DNA of 5,489 bases from Fidelibacterota bacterium (GTDB lineage Bacteria; Fidelibacterota; Fidelibacteria; Fidelibacterales; Fidelibacteraceae), in the NCBI GenBank assembly GCA_030629925.1, contig DAOVOB010000098.1, positions 1 to 5,489 on the forward strand. Direction: 5' to 3'. Shown here one piece after another: positions 1 to 4,966 of the stretch. Positions within the stretch are counted from its first letter, which is position 1, and the number at the start of each line of letters is the position of its first letter. The position numbers and the translations under genes are program-made. The notes beneath the pieces are model-generated. The model did not search any database and was not told the DNA's origin. It saw nothing but the letters and a program-made list of their open reading frames with translations.

Positions 1-14
1 CGCAATGCATTGCG
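1..14. repeat. 14-bp perfect palindrome at window edge, possible terminator stem
   Basis: CGCAATGCATTGCG equals its own reverse complement. As RNA it could fold into a 5-bp stem with a TGCA loop, and on the plus strand TTTTG follows directly. That is the shape of a small intrinsic terminator for a plus-strand gene lying to the left. The window begins at the first base of the palindrome, so the stem may be longer and the gene it would serve is not visible. Confidence 0.4.
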
Positions 15-75
15 TTTTGAAAGATTAAAAACCAAAGTAAAAAGACAAAAGTGGAAGAAAGACGAAAGATTTTAT
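15..75. repeat. Degenerate purine-rich intergenic repeat
   Basis: This stretch is almost all A and G on the plus strand and contains pieces such as AAAGTAAAAAGACAAAAGT, close to the 14-bp unit GGYAAAAGTAAAAA that is tandemly repeated at 2594-2699. It follows the 3' end of the RodZ-like gene. I read it as a decayed copy of the same repeat family. No gene is seen in it. Confidence 0.45.
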
Positions 76-91
76 ATTCTCCAGGTACCAG

Positions 92-931
92 TTATTTCGT
101 ATAAACAATCAACTCTCTATCTTCATTGATTTCAACAACTACTCGAGAAATATTTTTCTCACGGAATGCGAATCCGGAAACTACAAAACGTGTGTCTTTA
201 GTATTGTAGAAGATCATTCTACCGGGACGTGAAAAGAAAAGTGACTTAGGTGTATTTCTTATAATGAAATCTTCAAGAGGATTTTGTCCTTTGATCTCAT
301 GACGATAAGAAATGGTCTCTTTGGGAAAGATATTCAATTTTACGGGAAAAGAAATTTCCATGCGATGATATATTTGCATATCCTCAATAATATCACTTTT
401 TACTTCTTCTTTTCTAGCTTGGGGAAGAATAGGTCTAAATGAAGTTGTATCTTTTATTTCGTTGGGTGTATCCAAAGAATTTTGTTGTTGCTCAGTCATC
501 TCAAAAACATCTGACGTGATATTTAAGTTACTTGCCAGGCGATTAAGCATAAAGATCACAAGTAGGACACCCACCACGATCAATGTATAGATAAATACTT
601 TATTAGGTTCTTTTTTTCGACCACGATATTTGCGAGTCTTCTTGATATTAACAGATCCAACTAAGGGTACGACCAAAGTTTCTGTATTTGATTCCTTTAA
701 GCCACTTAGACGGACGATCTCATCGTAATCCAGATCAAGATGCTGCGCATAATTTTTTAGTTGTAAGCGCGTTATAATGGGGTCTGCATCTCTAAAATCA
801 CCATTTTCAAGAAAAGCGATCTTTTCAAGAGGTAAACGCATTTTTTCACTAAGCGTTTGCAGTGAAATACCTTTTTTCTCACGTAGAGATTTTATATCGG
901 ACCAGGTTTCTAATTTCTTAATTTCTTCCAT
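92..931 (-). CDS. RodZ-like helix-turn-helix, single-pass membrane protein
   Basis: With the start at 931 the protein has 279 residues. Residues about 10-75 form a Cro/C1-type helix-turn-helix of the RodZ kind: GISLQTLSEKMRLP, then LENGDF, then LKNYAQHLDLDYDEI. A strongly basic stretch (about 98-107, KKTRKYRGRKK-like) precedes one membrane segment at about 112-129, with a linker and a beta-rich extracytoplasmic domain after it. This order (cytoplasmic HTH, positive patch, one TM, periplasmic domain) is that of RodZ, which links MreB filaments to the cell-wall elongation machinery. The C-terminal part is not an obvious match to the usual RodZ C-terminal domain, so a role in cell shape is an inference and no symbol is given. 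The frame stays open upstream to 1036, but those 35 codons are repeat sequence translating as Leu/Thr/Phe-rich residues, so I start at MEEIKK. No Shine-Dalgarno is visible before it; the leader is pyrimidine-rich. The stop is TAA. Confidence 0.8.
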   Translation of the reverse strand: MEEIKKLETWSDIKSLREKKGISLQTLSEKMRLPLEKIAFLENGDFRDADPIITRLQLKNYAQHLDLDYDEIVRLSGLKESNTETLVVPLVGSVNIKKTRKYRGRKKEPNKVFIYTLIVVGVLLVIFMLNRLASNLNITSDVFEMTEQQQNSLDTPNEIKDTTSFRPILPQARKEEVKSDIIEDMQIYHRMEISFPVKLNIFPKETISYRHEIKGQNPLEDFIIRNTPKSLFFSRPGRMIFYNTKDTRFVVSGFAFREKNISRVVVEINEDRELIVYTK

Positions 932-939
932 GTGGCAAA

Positions 940-1060
940 TGTAGGAAAAGAAAAGTATAAAGGCAAAAGTATAAAGTACAAAGTGGTAAGAGGTAAGTAG
1001 TAAGAGGGTAAGAGGTGAGAAGGTAAGAAGGGTCAACCTCTACACCTTACACCTTTACAC
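940..1060. repeat. Purine-rich repeat block ending in an imperfect inverted repeat
   Basis: From about 940 to 1034 the plus strand is nearly all purine plus T, made of GGCAAAAGTATAAAGTA and repeated GGTAAGAG/GGTAAGTA variants. GGCAAAAGTA at 962-971 matches ten bases of the 14-bp unit at 2594. At about 1035 the composition flips to pyrimidine (ACCTCTACACCTTACACC), partly complementary to the block before it. Bases 1012-1024 can pair with 1036-1048, giving about 12 pairs with two single-base bulges and an 11-base loop. The block forms most of the leader and upstream region of the RodZ-like gene. Confidence 0.55.
954..982 (-). promoter_or_regulatory. Weak candidate promoter for the RodZ-like gene
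   Basis: On the minus strand TATACT at 959-954 is a near-consensus -10 hexamer about 23 bases before the chosen start codon. TTTGTA at 982-977 sits 17 bases upstream as a poor -35. A second TATACT copy lies at 973-968, because the hexamer is part of the repeat. TTGACC at 1036-1031 is a better -35 match but has no good -10 at the right distance. Repeat composition makes chance matches likely. Confidence 0.25.
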
Positions 1061-1080
1061 CCAATTTAATATAAAATAAG

Positions 1081-1109
1081 TTGATACTTAATCTCCATAT
1101 CTTTATTAT
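1081..1109 (+). promoter_or_regulatory. Sigma70-like promoter for the alkaline phosphatase gene
   Basis: TTGATA at 1081-1086 and TATTAT at 1104-1109 are separated by exactly 17 bases; each hexamer differs from consensus at one position. An A/T-only tract at about 1063-1079 just upstream could act as an UP element. Transcription would start near 1116, giving a leader of about 35 bases. No Pho-box-type direct repeats were recognised, so the sequence gives no sign of phosphate control. Confidence 0.55.
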
Positions 1110-1138
1110 TAGAGGAAATTACAAAGCATACGATATAT

Positions 1139-1144
1139 AAGGGA
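1139..1144 (+). promoter_or_regulatory. Ribosome binding site of the phosphatase gene
   Basis: AAGGGA lies 7 bases before the ATG at 1152 and supports that start. A nearer upstream ATG at 1144 runs into TGA after three codons, so it is not the gene start. Confidence 0.55.
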
Positions 1145-1151
1145 TGCAAAG

Positions 1152-2591
1152 ATGAGAAAATGGGGAAAATTTATAATTCTCTTAATGGCAATTATACTTT
1201 CAGCTTGCGGTAAACCCGAGGCTAAGTATATCTTCTTTTTTATTGGCGATGGTATGGGTTCTGTTCAAGTAAATGCTGCTGAGCGTTATCTTGCATCCTT
1301 GGAAGATCGTAACGGTATCGTTCCGCTTGCAATGAATCTTGCACCTGCCACAGGATATATAACCACTTATTCACAATCAAATTATATTACAGATTCCGGG
1401 GCAGCGATCACAGCAATGGCGACAGGAAATAAAACAAGCAATCAAACGCTATCTATGGATGCCGAACATAGGTATCCTTATAAAACAATTGCAGAAACCG
1501 CAAAAGAACGTGGAATGAAGATTGGGATCATATCTACCGTAGATATAGATCATGCAACGCCCGCAGGTTATTATGCTCATCAACCCAAACGCAGTAATTA
1601 TTATGAGATCGGTATTCAGCTCGCAAATTCAAACTTTGATTTCTTCGGTGGGGGCGGTTTTAGGAATATTACTGATCCCAAAGGTATTGATTCCATCAAT
1701 GTGATTGATCTTGCAAAGCAGAACGATTATTTATATATAAATAATGCAACAGCTTTTAAATATCTAGAATCCGGTGCCGGAAAGGTTCTTTTTGTTCATC
1801 CGGACGTCAGCGATGATTATGCTATGCCTTACAGTATAGATATGGATGATGGTTCTATTACACTTTCACAGATCACTGAAAAAGCAATTGATATGCTGGA
1901 TAATCCTGATGGATTTTTTATGATGGTTGAAGGTGGAAAGATAGATTGGGCCTGTCATGGAAACGATGCTGCTACAACTATTCACGATGTTTTGGCTTTT
2001 GACGAAGCAATTAAAGTCGCACTTAAATTTTACAGCAAACATAAAAATAATACACTTATTATCATAACAGCCGATCATGAATGTGGCGGTATGACCATGG
2101 GGACTTCCTATGGTGATAGTAATATGGACCTAAGTAAATTGCAATGGCAAAGCGGTTCATTTACGGAATTAACACGAGAATATCATGAGATCCGTACGGG
2201 GCTTATAAATGAACTGGGAGAGGATACTGTTAAAACTGATCCTTCCTGGGCACTTAACTTTATCTTGGAACAAACGGGATTAGGAGATGAATCAAAGGGG
2301 CTTGCCATTAACGATTATGAAAAAGAAGAACTTTTGATCGCTTATGTAAAATCTTTTGATGAAAAAAACTATAAGGATCATACTGAATACATTATGTATG
2401 GTTCCTACGATGCATTTATGATCACGGCATCACATATGCTTTCTCGTAAGGTGGGCATTGGTTGGACAACTTTTTCACACACCGCAGTACCTATTCCCAT
2501 TCGTGCTTTTGGAGTAGGCGCAGAAAAATTCACGGGTTATTACGATAACACGGAAGTTTACAGCCGTCTCCTGGGTATCATGGCTAAATAA
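1152..2591 (+). CDS. Alkaline phosphatase, PhoA family, predicted lipoprotein
   Basis: The 479-residue protein should hydrolyse phosphate monoesters outside the cytoplasm. A short signal peptide (KFIILLMAIILSAC) ends in a lipobox with Cys19. Gly20 and Lys21 follow, with no Asp retention signal, so outer-membrane anchoring is likely. By family alignment with E. coli PhoA, the metal and catalytic residues are all present: Asp33 in IGDGMG, nucleophile Ser82 in TDSGAA, Thr136 in HATPA, the phosphate-binding Arg147, Glu260 in VEGGKID, Asp265, His269, Asp308-His309 in TADHE, and His443 in FSHT. At the positions equivalent to E. coli Asp153 and Lys328 it has His134 and Trp266, as in many non-enterobacterial enzymes; this changes metal preference and kinetics. 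An insert of about 130 residues lies between the TADHE motif and His443. The gene is a single unit with its own promoter and SD, divergent from the RodZ-like gene. Physiological substrate is not known from sequence. Family call is firm. Confidence 0.95.
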   Translation: MRKWGKFIILLMAIILSACGKPEAKYIFFFIGDGMGSVQVNAAERYLASLEDRNGIVPLAMNLAPATGYITTYSQSNYITDSGAAITAMATGNKTSNQTLSMDAEHRYPYKTIAETAKERGMKIGIISTVDIDHATPAGYYAHQPKRSNYYEIGIQLANSNFDFFGGGGFRNITDPKGIDSINVIDLAKQNDYLYINNATAFKYLESGAGKVLFVHPDVSDDYAMPYSIDMDDGSITLSQITEKAIDMLDNPDGFFMMVEGGKIDWACHGNDAATTIHDVLAFDEAIKVALKFYSKHKNNTLIIITADHECGGMTMGTSYGDSNMDLSKLQWQSGSFTELTREYHEIRTGLINELGEDTVKTDPSWALNFILEQTGLGDESKGLAINDYEKEELLIAYVKSFDEKNYKDHTEYIMYGSYDAFMITASHMLSRKVGIGWTTFSHTAVPIPIRAFGVGAEKFTGYYDNTEVYSRLLGIMAK

Positions 2592-2705
2592 AAGGCAAAA
2601 GTAAAAAGGCAAAAGTAAAAAGGCAAAAGTAAAAAGGCAAAAGTAAAAAGGTAAAAGTAAAAAGGTAAAAGTAAAAAGGTAAAAGTAAAAAGGCAAAAGG
2701 AAGAT
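2592..2705. repeat. 14-bp tandem repeat array, GGYAAAAGTAAAAA, 7 copies plus a partial
   Basis: GG doublets stand exactly 14 bases apart at 2594, 2608, 2622, 2636, 2650, 2664, 2678 and 2692. Seven units are identical except that the third base is C in units 1-4 and T in units 5-7; the eighth (C) matches for eight bases, then diverges. The array begins right at the stop codon of the phosphatase gene. A more degenerate A/G-rich tail continues to about 2730. The near-perfect copies point to recent expansion by slippage or unequal exchange. Confidence 0.9.
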
Positions 2706-2730
2706 AAAAGAATAAAGACAAAAGATAAAT

Positions 2731-2756
2731 GTAGGGGCTCGACATGTCGAGCCCGT
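2731..2756. repeat. GTAGGGGC-type palindromic element, copy 1
   Basis: Bases 2735-2754 are a perfect 20-bp palindrome (GGGCTCGACA and its reverse complement) preceded by GTAG and followed by CGTTTCC. As RNA it would make a strong GC-rich hairpin. It lies 140 bases after the phosphatase stop and could help end that transcript, but no T-run follows. It is the first of three palindromes in a row with similar edges (GGG at the left, CCCG at the right). Confidence 0.75.
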
Positions 2757-2781
2757 TTCCATTATGTCAATTTTCGGTATT

Positions 2782-2836
2782 GTAGGGGCGACTCCATCCT
2801 TCGCTGAAGCTATGGATGGCATGCTAGAGTCGCCCG
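2782..2836. repeat. GTAGGGGC-type palindromic element, copy 2, nested stem-loop
   Basis: The outer arms GGGCGACTC (2786-2794) and GAGTCGCCC (2827-2835) are perfectly complementary. Inside, CCATCC (2794-2799) can pair with GGATGG (2814-2819), and CTTC/GAAG (2799-2802 and 2806-2809) around GCT forms an apical stem. A GCATGC palindrome sits at 2819-2824. The GTAGGGGC left edge is shared with copy 1 but the core differs. It looks like a dispersed structured intergenic element, not a gene. Confidence 0.7.
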
Positions 2837-2845
2837 GAGATAAAG

Positions 2846-2867
2846 AGGGAGGCTCTAGAGCCTCCCG
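2846..2867. repeat. Palindromic element, copy 3
   Basis: Bases 2847-2866 are a second perfect 20-bp palindrome (GGGAGGCTCT and its reverse complement), preceded by AGA and followed by CGTAC. It is 11 bases after the second element. Size, GC-richness and the CCCG right border match the other two, but the inner sequence is different. Confidence 0.7.
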
Positions 2868-2910
2868 TACTTATATGCATCAAATTTTTAAAAGCAGAAG
2901 GAGGAAGAAT

Positions 2911-2960
2911 TATCTGTCATCTCGATCGAAATCCCTCCCCGATCCTTCGGGGCCTGCTCC
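2911..2960. repeat. Hairpin-bearing intergenic element (GATTTCGATCGAGATGACA on the minus strand)
   Basis: Bases 2937-2941 and 2948-2952 (CCCCG/CGGGG) form a 5-bp stem around a 6-base loop. Next to it, minus-strand GATTTCGATCGAGATGACA resembles a phrase commonly met in dispersed intergenic repeats of uncultured and FCB-group bacteria; that likeness is from memory. The flanks of this element (2868-2910 and 2961-2987) show nothing I can name. Confidence 0.4.
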
Positions 2961-2987
2961 GTATAATTATTGTAAAGTTGATTATTT

Positions 2988-3009
2988 CCGGGAATGAAAT
3001 ATCACCCGG
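2988..3009 (-). terminator. Possible terminator of the ecfT-truA-htrA operon
   Basis: Read on the minus strand just after the htrA stop, CCGGG-TGA, a TATT loop, then TCA-TT-CCCGG can fold into an 8-bp stem with a two-base bulge. AAATAATCAACTTT follows rather than a clean T-run, so an intrinsic terminator is only a weak call. htrA itself ends in two in-frame stops, TAG TAA. Confidence 0.35.
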
Positions 3010-3012
3010 TTA

Positions 3013-4206
3013 CTACTGTATCAATTCTATTTCAATAGAAAACTCGGTACCGTCCCGATTGATCAAGGCCGTAATCGAATCCCCGATCCTTAAATATGAA
3101 TTATTAATTATATCGATGACATCTTGATTACGCATGATAGGCTGATCGTTAATGGAAAGAATAATATCTCCTATCTGAAGACCTGCCGCTTCACCGGCTT
3201 TTCCTTTTTTGATATCAATAATGATAACGCCATGATCAGTCTCTAGATTATAGTATTCAATAATGGATTGAGATAATGCTTGTCCTGAAATACCAAAATC
3301 CCAATTTCTTGCGATCTCGCCGGTGGTTTTTAAATCTTCTACTATTTGCTTTACACGGTTTATAGGGATCGCAAAACCAATTCCAATTGATCCGCTAGAG
3401 CCCGTATTAGCATTAAAAATAAATGTATTGATACCAATAAGTTCACCACTCATATTAACTAAAGCACCCCCACTATTACCACTGTTAATACTGGCATCGG
3501 TTTGGATCATATCCTGATATACATGCCCACTCTCAGTCTCACCGAAGTCCATATGAATACTGCTGATAATACCTGCAGTTACGATAGGTTTATTGCTGAT
3601 ATCAAACAATCCAAAAGGATTTCCCAGAGCAATAACCCATTCTCCAATAATGATCTGATCGCTTATTCCCATCTTAATAAAAGGTAAGTTTTCAGCTTCG
3701 ATCTTAAGTAAGGCGATATCTGTTAATTCATCTTTTCCAATGATTTCGGCGGAATAACGTGCACCACCCATTAGCGTGGCATAGACTTCAACAGCATTAC
3801 CCCCCAGCACATGCGCATTAGTCACGATATAACCATCTGAAGATATTAAAACACCGCTTCCAAGACTTTGAATACGTTTTTTGTAAGTATTGTTAGGAAA
3901 GAAGCGTGAGAAAAATGGATCAGAAAAAAATGGATTATTACTATATTGCTGTATACGCGTAACATGTATTCCAGTAATAGCGGGGGATGAGCTTGCGATT
4001 GTCTCGGTAATTGCTGTTTCACGTTCCGATCTGATATTTTCATTGATGATAATACGATCTTGCTGTTGTAAGACCTTAGTTGTATCGGCAGTTTGGATTG
4101 ATCCAAATAAAAGATGGCGGCGAGTATCAAGATAAAATTGAAGTGATACAATGAGTAGCACAACACAAAGAATAAGCGCAATAATACTGATCAAACCCCT
4201 TTTCAT
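3013..4206 (-). CDS. htrA: HtrA/DegP-type serine protease with one PDZ domain
   Basis: The protein has 397 residues. A hydrophobic helix at about 5-25 after MKR is a signal anchor or uncleaved signal peptide, placing the protease on the outer face of the inner membrane or in the periplasm. A linker with NPFFSDPFFSRFF (about 91-103), typical of HtrA proteins, leads into the trypsin-like domain (about 113-300). The triad is visible: His132 in TNAHV, Asp163 in LTDIALLK, Ser245 in GNSGGALV. One PDZ domain follows (about 303-395, with GVIIIDI, AGLQIGDIILSIN and a C-terminal strand). One PDZ instead of the two of E. coli DegP makes it closer in layout to DegS or HhoA-type proteins, which degrade or sense misfolded envelope proteins. 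The start at 4206 is supported by AAGGAAG five bases upstream, inside the end of truA; only one base separates the truA stop from this ATG, so the genes are translationally linked. It is the last gene of the operon. Whether it acts in bulk quality control or regulated cleavage cannot be told. Confidence 0.92.
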   Translation of the reverse strand: MKRGLISIIALILCVVLLIVSLQFYLDTRRHLLFGSIQTADTTKVLQQQDRIIINENIRSERETAITETIASSSPAITGIHVTRIQQYSNNPFFSDPFFSRFFPNNTYKKRIQSLGSGVLISSDGYIVTNAHVLGGNAVEVYATLMGGARYSAEIIGKDELTDIALLKIEAENLPFIKMGISDQIIIGEWVIALGNPFGLFDISNKPIVTAGIISSIHMDFGETESGHVYQDMIQTDASINSGNSGGALVNMSGELIGINTFIFNANTGSSGSIGIGFAIPINRVKQIVEDLKTTGEIARNWDFGISGQALSQSIIEYYNLETDHGVIIIDIKKGKAGEAAGLQIGDIILSINDQPIMRNQDVIDIINNSYLRIGDSITALINRDGTEFSIEIELIQ

Positions 4207-4207
4207 C

Positions 4208-4966
4208 TTAACTTCCTTCCCATTTTATTTCTTCTTTGTATTTTACATACATTAAGGTCAACCCTTGTGGAGGAGCCGTTACGGCCCCAGAACTTCTATC
4301 TTCACTCTCAAATATATTTTTCAGATCATCCACTGATAATCTACCTTTACCAACCTCCACCATGCTTCCCACAAGGGAGCGGACCATGGAGTGTAAAAAA
4401 CGATTTCCATGAATATGGTAGATCAAATTATACCCATCTTTTTCCCAGTAGGATCTAATAATAATACAACGTTTATGATCAACTTCCGCTTGAGCTGAAC
4501 AAAAAGAGGTAAAATCATGTTCCCCAACAAACATAGAAGCACAAGTATTCATTGATTCAAAATCAAGACCCTGATAGATCTGCCAAACGCGATCACGATC
4601 TAGAGCAGTATTCCGAGTTTTAATAATATATCGATATTGACGTTCACGAGCATCAAAACGGGCATGAAAATCTTCATTGCCGCTTGCCGTTTTAATTACT
4701 CTGATATCCTTAGGTAATAGAGTATTTAAAGCTGCTTTAAGCTTAAGATTTTTGAGTTCTTTAGGTGGAGTGAAATGTACGATCTGATAGATCGCGTGTA
4801 CACCTGAGTCCGTTCTGCCGCTTGCATGAACTCGTATAGCTTTTTTATATAGTTTTAGTAGGGCTTTTTCGATCTCTCCCTGTATACTTGGGTTATCAGG
4901 TTGTAGTTGATATCCCGCGTAAGCTGTACCGTCATACTCTATTTGTAAGATCGTACGAATCATCAT
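4208..4966 (-). CDS. truA: tRNA pseudouridine synthase A (positions 38-40)
   Basis: This 252-residue protein converts uridines 38, 39 and 40 in the anticodon arm of tRNAs to pseudouridine, in the cytoplasm. Family landmarks are complete: N-terminal IEYDGTAYAGYQ with the downstream SIQGEIEKAL, the catalytic loop SGRTDSGVHA with Asp53, the ERQYRYII strand with conserved Tyr111, GNRFLHSMVRSLVG, and C-terminal AVTAPPQGLTL. Length is normal for TruA. Two ATG codons are adjacent at 4966 and 4963; the first overlaps the upstream ecfT stop as ATGA, the second as TGATG, so either fits coupled translation and no strong SD is needed or seen. The ecfT-truA order is a known conserved pair. Its 3' end contains the SD of htrA. 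Confidence 0.97.
   Translation of the reverse strand: MMIRTILQIEYDGTAYAGYQLQPDNPSIQGEIEKALLKLYKKAIRVHASGRTDSGVHAIYQIVHFTPPKELKNLKLKAALNTLLPKDIRVIKTASGNEDFHARFDARERQYRYIIKTRNTALDRDRVWQIYQGLDFESMNTCASMFVGEHDFTSFCSAQAEVDHKRCIIIRSYWEKDGYNLIYHIHGNRFLHSMVRSLVGSMVEVGKGRLSVDDLKNIFESEDRSSGAVTAPPQGLTLMYVKYKEEIKWEGS
4212..4218 (-). promoter_or_regulatory. Ribosome binding site of htrA inside truA
   Basis: On the minus strand AAGGAAG lies within the last codons of truA, five bases before the htrA ATG at 4206. It decides that start and shows that htrA is meant to be read from the same transcript. Confidence 0.65.

Noticed and set aside
932..1036. N-terminal extension of the RodZ-like protein by 35 residues to an ATG at 1036
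   Set aside because: The extension is translated from the purine-rich repeat and gives a low-complexity Leu/Thr/Phe stretch; it would put a false hydrophobic segment before a cytoplasmic HTH domain.
1144..1155. Three-codon leader frame ATG CAA AGA TGA overlapping the phosphatase start
   Set aside because: Too short to judge and its ATG overlaps the likely SD; nothing supports its translation.
2592..2705. CRISPR array
   Set aside because: The units are 14 bp and directly adjacent, with no spacers and no palindromic repeat; this is a simple tandem repeat.
2475..2822. Minus-strand open frame of 115 codons with a Phe/Leu/Tyr-rich repeating pattern
   Set aside because: The repeating pattern is the 14-bp array read backwards, which has no stop codon in any frame on that strand; the frame also overlaps the phosphatase gene end.
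2764..2997. Plus-strand open frame of 77 codons across the palindromes
   Set aside because: It is made of the structured repeat elements, has no ribosome binding site and no recognisable domain; such frames arise wherever these elements occur.
3846..4181. Open frames on both strands inside the htrA coding region (including 3890-4135 plus)
   Set aside because: They overlap a well-supported gene with an intact catalytic triad and show no family features of their own.
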